The position numbers were made by a program, and so were the translations under genes. Positions 1 through 7,710 of a stretch of DNA of 64,000 bases are shown here, one piece after another. The notes under the pieces are model-generated. The model saw only the letters and a list, made by a program, of their open reading frames with translations, had not been told where the DNA came from and did no database searches. Within the stretch, counting starts at the first letter, position 1, and every line of letters starts with the position of its first letter. Source of the DNA: Pseudomonas sp. 10S4 (lineage in GTDB: Bacteria > Pseudomonadota > Gammaproteobacteria > Pseudomonadales > Pseudomonadaceae); NCBI RefSeq assembly GCF_034344865.1, contig NZ_CP133774.1, positions 1,612,001 to 1,676,000 of the forward strand, written 5' to 3'.

Positions 1-753
1 CTGCAACAGGCCCATGTCCAGCGACAGCAATTCGACGCCTTTCAGTACTTGCGGCACTTCACCGGCAGCGATGCGCGAGGCCAGGCCTTCGACGATGGCG
101 GTTTTACCGACGCCGGCTTCACCGACCACGATCGGGTTGTTTTTGCGGCGACGGGCGAGGATGTCGACCATCTGGCGAATCGCGCCATCGCGGCACAGCA
201 CCGGGTCGAGTTTGCCGTCACGAGCCTGCTGGGTCAGGTTGTGGGTGAAGCGCTGCAACAGCGATTCACCCGGCACAGCCGGTTTGCCGGTGGCCGGTTG
301 TTCTTTCTGGGACAGGGCGAATTCTTTCAGGCGCTCGATGTTCAGCTTGGCCAGCAATGACTGGTAGCGACTGCCGGCGTAGCGCATCGGGTTGCGCAGC
401 AGCGCGAGGATCAGCGCGGCTTGCTCGACCTGGCTCTGACCCAGTTCAAGGTTGGCCACCAACAAGGCGTCTTGCAGCCATTGCACCAGTTCCGGGGCGA
501 ACACCGGGTTGCGCGAAGCGCTGTGCTCAACCCGCGATTGCAGCGCGGCGCTCAGTTCACCGGCATCTACTTCGGCATCTTGCAGCGCGCGTGCGAGCAA
601 GCCTTGCGGGCGCTCCAGCAAGCCCAGCAGCAGGTCTTCGACGAGGATTTTGCTACCGCCACGGGCGACGCAACGTTCGGCCGAACTTTCCAGGTCACGA
701 CGGGTTTCGGCGTCCAGCGCCTGAATCAGTTGTTGCAGGTCTACGTTGATCAT
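1..753 (-). CDS. tssH: T6SS ATPase ClpV/TssH, N-terminal part (runs off window)
   Basis: The first 251 residues of an AAA+ disaggregase are visible; the rest lies left of the window. In the type VI system ClpV disassembles the contracted TssB-TssC sheath in the cytoplasm so it can be reused. The Clp N-terminal repeat domain occupies about residues 1-150, then a short linker, then the first AAA domain, with Walker A GEAGVGKT at residues 211-218 followed by AIVEGLA. It starts 13 bp after tssG ends, as expected at the end of a tssF-G-H run. The assignment rests on sequence and position; the second ATPase domain cannot be checked here. Confidence 0.93.
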   Translation of the reverse strand, partial: MINVDLQQLIQALDAETRRDLESSAERCVARGGSKILVEDLLLGLLERPQGLLARALQDAEVDAGELSAALQSRVEHSASRNPVFAPELVQWLQDALLVANLELGQSQVEQAALILALLRNPMRYAGSRYQSLLAKLNIERLKEFALSQKEQPATGKPAVPGESLLQRFTHNLTQQARDGKLDPVLCRDGAIRQMVDILARRRKNNPIVVGEAGVGKTAIVEGLASRIAAGEVPQVLKGVELLSLDMGLLQ

Positions 754-766
754 GGGTCATCTGTCC

Positions 767-1774
767 TTAATGAATTTTGCTGCCGAGGGTCACCACGCCG
801 TCCGCTTTTTCGCGGCCGAGCCAACTGGTCCACCCCAGGCGACAGGCGTTCTGCTCACCGATTCGCAGTTCGCGGATTTCTTCCTGGCGCAGGACCAGGC
901 GAATGTCGTAATCGAGCGGGTCACGCAGGGTGAACCGCACCAGCGCGCACAGCGGCTGGTAGCCGAAACCGATCGGCAGGAATTCGTGAAAGCGCAACCA
1001 GTCAAGCTCGCGGATGTGAATCCGGAACTTGCCGCTGCGGTCGCGCACGTGTTCGCCCATCACCAGGTCTTCGCCGAGCATGCTGTTGGCGCGACCGAGG
1101 CGATTGCGCTGCTCCTCAAGAATTTCCACGCGACGCTCGATGCACTGCTCGATGGTCAGTTCGGCGTGTTTGAAGTAGTAACGCAGCACCGCTTCGATCA
1201 GCGCTGCCGAGTGCGCCCGCAAGCTGAGCAAGCCGAGGTACGGCAACAAGCGTTTCCAGTTCAGTTCCTGAGCACGGCGGATCTCTTCACCACCCAGGCC
1301 GATCAGCGCAAACAGCTGCGAGGAAAACGGGTCGAGGGCGCCGCTCTGGAAGCTCGCGCGGTAGCGGTACTTCTGCCAGATCGGCAGCATCAGCCGTTGC
1401 AGGCGATGGTGAAACAGGTCGAGGAAGTTGCGGGTCGGGTTGCCGTCTTCGCTGTCGCCCAGGGCTTGTTCGCCGTAGAACGCCGGCAGCGGCGAGCCCG
1501 AGCCGACCAGGCCAATCAGGTTGAAACGCAGGCGCGCGCGCAGGTGGCCGTGCTCGGTGAAAAACTCCACGCGATCAACGTCACTGCCAGGGAAACCCAG
1601 GCTCGGGTTGGCCTGGAATTCCAGCTGGTCGTACAAATCGTCTTGGCTCAGGTGCGGGTGGGCCTCGCGCAGCCGGTCAACCACCAGCAGCACGGCCTGA
1701 AACAGCGAGTACTCGCGTATTCCTCGGGTCAGCCCGCTTAAAGCAGCGGCTGAAGGCCCATACGTGGTGTCCAT
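767..1774 (-). CDS. tssG: T6SS baseplate subunit TssG
   Basis: 335 residues, normal for TssG (VasB/ImpH), a wedge component that with TssF, TssE and TssK forms the T6SS baseplate on the cytoplasmic side of the inner membrane. Recognised from the family pattern: the early SLFQAV...HPHLSQ segment, the FLDLFHHRL stretch near residue 155, and the C-terminal GWTSWLG. The start overlaps the end of tssF by 37 bp, so the two are probably translated together. No transmembrane or signal segment is seen. Confidence 0.93.
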   Translation of the reverse strand: MDTTYGPSAAALSGLTRGIREYSLFQAVLLVVDRLREAHPHLSQDDLYDQLEFQANPSLGFPGSDVDRVEFFTEHGHLRARLRFNLIGLVGSGSPLPAFYGEQALGDSEDGNPTRNFLDLFHHRLQRLMLPIWQKYRYRASFQSGALDPFSSQLFALIGLGGEEIRRAQELNWKRLLPYLGLLSLRAHSAALIEAVLRYYFKHAELTIEQCIERRVEILEEQRNRLGRANSMLGEDLVMGEHVRDRSGKFRIHIRELDWLRFHEFLPIGFGYQPLCALVRFTLRDPLDYDIRLVLRQEEIRELRIGEQNACRLGWTSWLGREKADGVVTLGSKIH

Positions 1775-3525
1775 TGGTACACCTCTCCCTGTGTGCTTTT
1801 TACCCGCAGCTCGTGGTACGAATTGAGACTGGCGTAAAGCGCGAAAAACTCGTTAAGAACAGAAGCGAAAACGAACAGGTCGCCCTCGCCGATATACCCT
1901 TCCGGGTCGATGGTCAGCTCGGTGCGCAACCCGCGTACCGGCAGCCCTCGGTGCAGTCGATCGACGTGTTGGTGCTTGATCGACTTGAGCCCGCCCAGCA
2001 GGCGTTTGCTGACTTTTTCAGCGTGTTGGTCGTAGTAGCGCGGCAGGTCGTAGGTTTCGAGAATCACCTTCAACGCATTGACGTCGGCCAGGGACAGATA
2101 GTTAAGCGACATGTTGCTGATCAGCTTCCAGAGGAAGTCACGGTTCAGCGGCGGCGCATAGCTCGGGGTAGCCGGGGTGATATTGCGGAAACTCAGGAAC
2201 TCCGGCGTCTCTTCGCAGGCCTGGCTGATGTCGCCGAGCTTGAGCTTGCGCGGCAGGTTCTGGTTGGTGCACATCAGCTCGATCGACAGGGTTTCGTGGG
2301 CTTCGGTGTGGCGGATGCCGAAGCTCAGATACGTGTCGAGGCCGTCGTGCAACGAGGATGAACGCTGGCGAATGCTGTAGTGCGGACGGCTGTTGGGCAC
2401 GTCGAAACTCGGGTCGTGCTCGAAGGATTCGAACGGCACGTACTCCTGATAACCGAGGCCACCGGGCTTCCAGCCGGTAACGGTTTCCACGGAGAACACG
2501 CCACAGTTTTCCAGGTCGAATTCGGCCGGCAACAACAGGTATTCGTCTTGCTTGCCGTCGAGACGAATCGGCAACGCGTCGTGCTTGAACAGGTTGACGA
2601 TCGGCGTGCAATACAGCTTCACGTTGTCCAGGGTCGGACGCAGGCGCTGGATGCCGCTTTTACGAATATCGAAGCGCAACTCCAGACCGCGCACTTGCTT
2701 GAGGGTGTCTTCCGGCAGCGCCTTGAGCAGGTCCAGACCGTTGATATCGACGAACAGAAATTTGTCCTGGAAGGCGAAATACTCTTGCAGGTAGCGATAG
2801 CCGCGGAAGGTGTTCAGCGGATACGGGATCAACGCTTCTTCTTCGGCAAAACCCACCGGCTGCACGCGGTCGCCCGGCATCTTGAATGCCATCGGCGTGC
2901 CGTTGGCGCCGTTGATGGGCTTGCCGGCACCGTCCAGCGGGATCAGTTCGATCCCTTCCAGGTTGCGCAGCAGGCTCAGGTAAAGCATCTGGCTGATGTA
3001 GCGCTCGCCGGCGAAGTGCAGGCGCAAGCGGCTCAGCTCCAGTTCGCCGAGGTGACCGTCAGCACTCATCTCCAGACGCAAGCTCAACAACGAACCGTCG
3101 CCCTTCACCGAGTACGTCAGCGCAGCCAGGTCCAGCGGCAAGACTTCGGTCGGGTAGCAGGTGCGGAAGCGGCAACGCACGTCATCGATCGGCACGCTTT
3201 CCACTGGCGTGTCACGCTCAACCATCAGCGCAGGACCCGAACGTTTCAGCGGGTCAAACTGCAAAATGCTGAACGCCGGCAGCGGCCGCATGTAGTTGGG
3301 CCACAGCAGGTGCATCAGCGAATGGCTGAGCTCCGGCAGCTCGTCATCAAGCTTCTGGCGCAGGCGCCCGGTCAGGAAAGCGAAGCCCTCAAGCAACCGC
3401 TCCACGTCCGGATCCCGCCCGGCCTGACCCAGGAAAGGCGCCAACGCCGGGCTACGCTCGGCGAATCGACGACCTAACTGGCGAAGTGCGGTGAGTTCGC
3501 TTTGGTAGTAGTGGTTAAAGGACAC
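1738..3525 (-). CDS. tssF: T6SS baseplate subunit TssF
   Basis: 595 residues, full length for TssF (VasA/ImpG). The N-terminus is diagnostic: MSFNHYYQSEL, then FAERSPALAPFLG and DPDVERLLEGFAFL, followed by LMHLLWPNYMRPLPAFS. It is the other wedge protein of the T6SS baseplate and partners TssG, whose gene overlaps its 3' end. The start lies 24 bp downstream of the last gene of the accessory island, so island and structural genes probably share a transcript. No frameshift or odd composition was seen. Confidence 0.95.
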   Translation of the reverse strand: MSFNHYYQSELTALRQLGRRFAERSPALAPFLGQAGRDPDVERLLEGFAFLTGRLRQKLDDELPELSHSLMHLLWPNYMRPLPAFSILQFDPLKRSGPALMVERDTPVESVPIDDVRCRFRTCYPTEVLPLDLAALTYSVKGDGSLLSLRLEMSADGHLGELELSRLRLHFAGERYISQMLYLSLLRNLEGIELIPLDGAGKPINGANGTPMAFKMPGDRVQPVGFAEEEALIPYPLNTFRGYRYLQEYFAFQDKFLFVDINGLDLLKALPEDTLKQVRGLELRFDIRKSGIQRLRPTLDNVKLYCTPIVNLFKHDALPIRLDGKQDEYLLLPAEFDLENCGVFSVETVTGWKPGGLGYQEYVPFESFEHDPSFDVPNSRPHYSIRQRSSSLHDGLDTYLSFGIRHTEAHETLSIELMCTNQNLPRKLKLGDISQACEETPEFLSFRNITPATPSYAPPLNRDFLWKLISNMSLNYLSLADVNALKVILETYDLPRYYDQHAEKVSKRLLGGLKSIKHQHVDRLHRGLPVRGLRTELTIDPEGYIGEGDLFVFASVLNEFFALYASLNSYHELRVKSTQGEVYQWTPRMGLQPLL

Positions 3526-3549
3526 GGGTTACCTGCCTGGTATGAAATC

Positions 3550-3978
3550 TCATGAAAAAACTGTCCTGTAGAGCGCGACTGTCAGACCGGAAACCACGTA
3601 GCCGGCGATGAGCAGGTACGGTAAAAAAGCCAGCCAACCCACCATCATCGAGAACGCACCAAGGTTCCCCAGCAGCAAAAGCGCCAGTCCGCCGATCAAC
3701 CATGGCGCGGCGTAAAACGGAATGAACGTCAGCGGCGCATACCAGATTTTCTTCAGGATCTGGCGCTCGGTTAATGTGCTCAGCGCTCGCGTAGCCCACG
3801 TGGCAAATGCGAGATAGGACGGGATGCCGAACCAGAGGACGTAGATCGTCAGGAATTGCTTCCAGTCGGATACAGACGAGTACCCATCTGCCCGATCGAG
3901 AATCATCAGAACCACGAGCACGGCAATCGGCACCCAGAGGGCGGCCATCAGAAAGATGCGGCGACCAAGAGTGATCAT
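3550..3978 (-). CDS. Four-helix membrane protein, paralogue of the 5421-5852 protein; candidate T6SS immunity protein
   Basis: 142 residues with four hydrophobic segments (about 8-26, 43-62, 80-105, 113-138). It is clearly homologous to the 143-residue protein at 5421-5852: both carry WKQFL near residue 40, an IPFYAAPW motif near residue 89, and MV-WL-(A/Y)-PYLL-AGY near the C-terminus. The start overlaps the stop of the upstream gene by four bases (ATGA). No functional family was recognised. A tandem paralogue pair behind a PAAR/effector pair suggests immunity or orphan-immunity genes, which is inference. Confidence 0.7.
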   Translation of the reverse strand: MITLGRRIFLMAALWVPIAVLVVLMILDRADGYSSVSDWKQFLTIYVLWFGIPSYLAFATWATRALSTLTERQILKKIWYAPLTFIPFYAAPWLIGGLALLLLGNLGAFSMMVGWLAFLPYLLIAGYVVSGLTVALYRTVFS

Positions 3979-4196
3979 GCCGGGCGCACCGAGGAGTAAC
4001 AGGTGCCGGCGACTTCTATCGCGACCAGTGAAATCAGGACCATTAACGTCAGCCCGCGATGTAGCCGCGACTGGCGCAGCCGTTGACTGATGGCAGAGAT
4101 CACCAGCAGCAGGCTCACGATCGCGAGGCCGCCGAACAGGTCACTGTCAGCTACGTACATCAGGTAGCCGCGCATCTCTTCCGATACGTCAATCAT
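3975..4196 (-). CDS. Small two-helix membrane protein in the T6SS island
   Basis: 73 residues with two hydrophobic segments: about 21-38 (GGLAIVSLLLVISAI) and 49-64 (LTLMVLISLVAIEVAG). The ATG at 4196 is chosen over an in-frame TTG at 4202 because it forms an ATGA overlap with the preceding lipoprotein stop. Its own stop forms another ATGA overlap with the next gene. Such coupling argues that it is a real gene despite its size. No family recognised; a role in immunity or envelope modulation with its neighbours is only inferred. Confidence 0.6.
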   Translation of the reverse strand: MIDVSEEMRGYLMYVADSDLFGGLAIVSLLLVISAISQRLRQSRLHRGLTLMVLISLVAIEVAGTCYSSVRPA

Positions 4197-4588
4197 GGGC
4201 AAAAGACTCCATCCTTGAGTGTCCAGCTGCGCCGAGAGCTATCGCGCTCATGTTTGACGCCAAGCAGGGCGTAGCGCATGTCGTCAGCACTGACGAGGCG
4301 CGTGCGTTCAGATCCTTTGACGGTCAGGGAGTAGTTGCAACTGACTTGTACATCGACGTCTTCGCCATAAGACAGGTAGCTGGCGACTGCGACCCGCTCG
4401 CCCGGAGCGACGGTGCGCGCTGCCATCGGCGGTAACCAATTGGTGGCGTTCTGTGGTTCGACCTGCAGCGGCACGCCGCAGGTATTCACCAAGTCGATTT
4501 CGTTGATGTACTTGAGTTGAGTCGTGCAACCGGCCAGTAACAGGCAATCCACTGCCAACACAGACGCTATGAATGGACGAAGGTTCAT
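4193..4588 (-). CDS. Lipoprotein of unknown function in the T6SS island
   Basis: 131 residues. The N-terminus has a lipoprotein signal with lipobox LLAGC (Cys21), so the mature protein should be anchored to a membrane and face the periplasm. The remaining 110 residues look like a small beta-rich domain with three cysteines (Cys38, Cys83 and near-terminal Cys130). It is too short and too far from the tssK-L-M group to be assumed TssJ, and I do not recognise that family here. ATGA overlaps join it to the genes on both sides. A periplasmic immunity role is possible but unproven. Confidence 0.6.
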   Translation of the reverse strand: MNLRPFIASVLAVDCLLLAGCTTQLKYINEIDLVNTCGVPLQVEPQNATNWLPPMAARTVAPGERVAVASYLSYGEDVDVQVSCNYSLTVKGSERTRLVSADDMRYALLGVKHERDSSRRSWTLKDGVFCP

Positions 4589-4971
4589 AGGTGTGCCCCT
4601 CCTTTGTCTGGAGTCATGGGCAGGTACGAATCGACAGAGAGAAATTCGCCATCGGCGCTGTTGACCCGCGCCATCGTCAACGGTTTTCCATCAGGGGTCT
4701 GAAACCGCACCCAGCCCTCGCTTTGGATATCTCCGCTCTCGTATCGAACCTGCACGAAGTAATCCGGCGGATTGGATTGGCTGATCTCGATGAAGTAGCC
4801 GCCATCCTCTGCGCCACGCCATACCCCATCGGGGTGACCGGGCAGCACCGGCGTTGAAGGGTTGGAGGGACGCAGCGAGATGAACAGCGTCACCAGCGCG
4901 ATGATCGCCAACACACCGATGGCGCTCAGCACGTGATTGAGCCATTTCCAAACCCCCATCCAACGCGTCAT
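4585..4971 (-). CDS. Inner-membrane-anchored periplasmic protein of unknown function
   Basis: 128 residues. One N-terminal membrane anchor (about residues 12-30, LSAIGVLAIIALVTLFISL) is followed by a soluble domain of about 95 residues beginning near GVWRGAEDGGYFIEI, probably in the periplasm. The ATG at 4971 is preferred over an upstream in-frame ATG at 5016 because it overlaps the preceding stop as ATGA. The gene is coupled to its downstream lipoprotein neighbour in the same way. No family recognised. Confidence 0.6.
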   Translation of the reverse strand: MTRWMGVWKWLNHVLSAIGVLAIIALVTLFISLRPSNPSTPVLPGHPDGVWRGAEDGGYFIEISQSNPPDYFVQVRYESGDIQSEGWVRFQTPDGKPLTMARVNSADGEFLSVDSYLPMTPDKGGAHL

Positions 4972-5336
4972 GTCGCGCACCAGGTGCGAACATCGCGCTT
5001 GTCGAAGCCTGCACACTGATTGCGCTTGGCGATTGACCGATAAGGCTCGTCGGGGGTGTAGACGAAGTAGTAATAGCGGTGCGCGTCCTCGCCATAGAGC
5101 CAGTAGTTACTTGAGCCCTGGTTGATTTCGTAGGGTTCGAAGGTCCAGATCGACGATTCACGCGGGATGAAATTCACCCGGTCCGTCAGCAACATCAGGG
5201 CGTTGGAGAATGCCGGCGTCACCCAGGCCAGAGCCACCGCGAAAACCGAAACAGCCACAGCGAGTCCTTTGATCAGAGGATGTCTGAACGGTGCGCGAAG
5301 GGACGAAGTAAGTCGGCGGTGGTGGTAAAAGGACAT
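4968..5336 (-). CDS. Membrane-anchored protein of unknown function, first of an ATGA-coupled set
   Basis: 122 residues: a basic N-terminus (RRLTSSLRAPFRH), one hydrophobic segment at about 22-45, then an aromatic-rich domain (YWLYGEDAHRYYYFVY) ending with two cysteines (CAGFDKRDVRTWC). It is the first of five genes linked by ATGA overlaps that run to 3550. An 84-bp gap without a gene separates it from the upstream paralogue of the last gene in the set. No family recognised; it belongs to the T6SS cargo island by position only. Confidence 0.55.
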   Translation of the reverse strand: MSFYHHRRLTSSLRAPFRHPLIKGLAVAVSVFAVALAWVTPAFSNALMLLTDRVNFIPRESSIWTFEPYEINQGSSNYWLYGEDAHRYYYFVYTPDEPYRSIAKRNQCAGFDKRDVRTWCAT

Positions 5337-5420
5337 TTCTAGCTGCCTGGTATTGGATTCGTGTGTGTGTTCGCTTGTTTCGTGTCTACCGATCGCTGGT
5401 GCTGAGCCTGACTTCAGTTC

Positions 5421-5852
5421 TCAGCGGAAAAATCTTTTTATAACTTGATAAATAACCAGGGTGACAATCGAACAGAAATACCCCGCAACCAACAAATAAG
5501 GTATGTATGCCAACCATTCAACCATTAGCCTAAGACCAGCCAAGTGGCCACTGACTAAATAAATCACGCCGTACAAAAACCACGGTGCGGCATAAAAGGG
5601 TATAAAGATAACCGGAGCCCAACACGCGAGCCGGACAACTTCACGCTCGGTTTTCCGATCAATGACTCGCGATGCCCAAAATGCAAATATGAAATAGGCG
5701 CCCACGCCAAACGCCAATATAAACATATGAAGAAACTGCTTCCACCCTCCGATGGGTGTTGCAGGAGGTAATAGAGTATCCACAACAAATAACAGCGGCA
5801 ATAATATTGCAGGCATCCATACTGCCCACTTGAAATAGCTTGAATAATTCAT
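5421..5852 (-). CDS. Four-helix membrane protein, candidate immunity protein of the adjacent effector
   Basis: 143 residues with four hydrophobic segments; homologous to the 142-residue protein at 3550-3978 (shared WKQFL, IPFYAAPW and PYLLVAGY). The start at ATG 5852 is chosen because, once the upstream effector gene is read through its single-base error, its TGA overlaps this ATG as ATGA. A longer in-frame start at 6008 exists, but its added residues are read out of frame from the effector tail. Immediate coupling to a PAAR-linked gene makes this the best immunity candidate, and its location points to a toxin acting on membrane or periplasm (inference). Confidence 0.7.
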   Translation of the reverse strand: MNYSSYFKWAVWMPAILLPLLFVVDTLLPPATPIGGWKQFLHMFILAFGVGAYFIFAFWASRVIDRKTEREVVRLACWAPVIFIPFYAAPWFLYGVIYLVSGHLAGLRLMVEWLAYIPYLLVAGYFCSIVTLVIYQVIKRFFR

Positions 5853-6768
5853 TTTACAGCAGGCTCGTTTTGGGCATCTGGCAATGACTCTAAGTAGATG
5901 TATTTCCATCGTTCGTCGTTCGGATTCAACTTCAAGAAAAAGTCGTTCCACTCCGTTATTGGCCGCATGTCCAAACGGTTTTTGTTCAACTTTTTCTACG
6001 CAGTTCATTACCTAAGTTACCGCTGAAATTACCGCTATCGTCAATCTCCAAGCGAATCGCCGATTCAATCATTGGGTACGCACCCTCACCGGGCAAGGAC
6101 CAAGCAGCACCGCCTTTTCGAACATGAACACCGAGAAACACTGCCTTGCCAGAGACGTCAGAAATGAACGCCTCGCAGTTTGGAAAACCATCACCTTTAA
6201 TGTGAGTAGCGATATCAATGTACTTAGAAACGCGGTCGATCGTCAGCGTGATCTTATAGCTGACATCAAGACTCGGAACAAAAGTCTTGCCAGTCAGAGC
6301 TTTTGCCAGTTTTGAACCATAAAAAGCATGATTCTCCCCTGCATACTTTCCTTCAATTACTATTGTAGTGACTGCACCTTTCTCTGTTTTAACGGAGGGC
6401 GGACCGCCCCCTCTCGGCTTGAGTTCTCCGTCATAACGTACATGCTCACCATCCGCCATACCGGAATCGTTAGACTCAGTTTGAACAAAAAGAACTTCGT
6501 TAATAGCCGAGTTAAGAAAAAACTTATGCCAGATTCGCGAAGTTACTTCAGTACCTGCCACCCCTGACAGCCCACTTGGCTTTAAAGAATAACTCCTCGC
6601 ATCACCTTCAAAGAAAAAGCCAAACAACCCGAAGTTCTTACCCGGATGAAAAGACCGAATATTGATTTCGTAAGTGGCCAGTTTCGCCAATTTTACCGTT
6701 ACAACTTGCCCCTCATTACTATGAGAAGGTGTTGATGGAGCTTGGGCCAATAAGGCTTGATTAGGCAT
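5849..6768 (-). CDS. Putative T6SS effector linked to PAAR (single-base frameshift near the 3' end)
   Basis: As sequenced it stops after 260 residues at 5986. Adding one A to the run of five at about 5999-6003 restores a 306-residue reading frame whose added tail (PITEWNDFFLKLNP...DERWKYIYLESL) is protein-like and whose TGA overlaps the next ATG exactly. The start ATG shares eight bases with the end of the PAAR gene. The protein has no signal peptide or transmembrane helix and looks beta-rich. I do not recognise its family and see no catalytic motif. An effector role is inferred from position between PAAR and a membrane immunity candidate. Confidence 0.6.
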
Positions 6769-7279
6769 GAGCCACGCCCCCCGGTGTAATTAGCGAAATT
6801 TTGAGCATCTGGGATGACCGCCCTGTGGTAACGCACTTGGTGTGTCCTGTTGCGTCAGTCACACCTTCGTGAATCTCGCCGTTTGCTGTCTCTATTCGAT
6901 AGCCATAATTTGCAATTGGATTACCTTCATCGTCCCGCAAGACAAAAAAATCGTTGAAGATTCCAGGCATCGGCAACAGCGCCACAAACGGCACCGCCGA
7001 ATGCGAATTCCCAATAATCACGGTCCCGGCCCCCGCCGTGACCTTGTTGCCATGAGTCCCGACGGAATCAACGGTGGCCGCCGGTTTACCGTTAATCAAA
7101 ACGGTCGTGGCCAACCCGTCCGACATCGCACCACCACACGCCGAGGCATCGCCTTGGCGGGCGGCCGCGAGGCCGTCGAAGAAGACGTCGCCGGATCCGG
7201 CGGCGATCGGGTTGGTGCCGTGGCCGGAGACTGGGCAAGCGGTAGGGTCGGTGACGCGTGCTGCGGGTTTGCCGGACAT
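6761..7279 (-). CDS. PAAR-domain T6SS spike-tip protein with C-terminal extension
   Basis: 172 residues. Residues 1-95 form a PAAR domain (MSGKPAARVTDPTACP, repeated GD/GK-P-A turns, GSGDVFFDGLAA, VTAGAGTVIIGN), which caps the VgrG spike and carries cargo. Residues 105-165 (FFVLRDDEGNPIANYGYRI...GVTDATGHT) look like the transthyretin-like extension seen on some PAAR proteins, a probable docking module. Start ATG 7279 follows AAGGAG at seven-base spacing; a longer frame to 7429 only overlaps tssE. The downstream effector gene overlaps by eight bases, suggesting paired loading of that effector. Confidence 0.9.
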   Translation of the reverse strand: MSGKPAARVTDPTACPVSGHGTNPIAAGSGDVFFDGLAAARQGDASACGGAMSDGLATTVLINGKPAATVDSVGTHGNKVTAGAGTVIIGNSHSAVPFVALLPMPGIFNDFFVLRDDEGNPIANYGYRIETANGEIHEGVTDATGHTKCVTTGRSSQMLKISLITPGGVAHA

Positions 7280-7289
7280 ACGAGTCTCC

Positions 7290-7697
7290 TTAGTTGACCT
7301 TGACTTGACCGCTGCCATCCAGGCGCGCGGCGAAACTGACCTGACGCTTGACCCCCTCAACTTCCAGCAGGCCTTCGATGCTGAAGGACAGGCGAAGCTG
7401 ATCGTGATCACGCGGCAGGGAAATGACACGCACGTTGCTCAGGCGCGGCTCGTAGGCTTCGATAAAATTTTCGATGGCCAGACGGGCCTGACTCAGGGAG
7501 TCGTGCAGGCTCAGACGCATGTCATTGAGATCGGGTAGCCCGTAATCGGACAGCGTTTGCACGCTGCCCGCACGGGTGCTGAGCATCTTGGCCAGATGGG
7601 CAGCCACGGACGCCATGGCGGAGACCTCGCGGCTCCAGCCGACGCGTTTGTCCGCGTCGCCACCCAGGCGTTCGAAAAGGCTGCCGTATCCAGTCAT
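7290..7697 (-). CDS. tssE: T6SS baseplate protein TssE (gp25-like)
   Basis: 135 residues, usual size for TssE, the phage gp25/lysozyme-like wedge protein that nucleates sheath assembly on the baseplate. The N-terminus MTGYGSLFERL and the LSDYGLPDLNDM segment near residue 50 are typical; the latter is followed by the IENFIEAYEPRL helix and strand of the gp25 fold. It lies 13 bp after tssC and 10 bp before the PAAR gene. No anomalies seen. Confidence 0.93.
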   Translation of the reverse strand: MTGYGSLFERLGGDADKRVGWSREVSAMASVAAHLAKMLSTRAGSVQTLSDYGLPDLNDMRLSLHDSLSQARLAIENFIEAYEPRLSNVRVISLPRDHDQLRLSFSIEGLLEVEGVKRQVSFAARLDGSGQVKVN

Positions 7698-7710
7698 GAG
7701 TTAGCTCCGC

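Noticed and set aside
746..3477. Long plus-strand open frames opposite tssG and tssF
   Set aside because: Mirror frames of the T6SS genes, rich in Gln, His and Ala, with no motif.
5853..6008. 52-residue N-terminal extension of the 143-residue membrane protein
   Set aside because: These codons are the other frame of the repaired effector tail; the ATGA overlap at 5849-5852 fixes the start.
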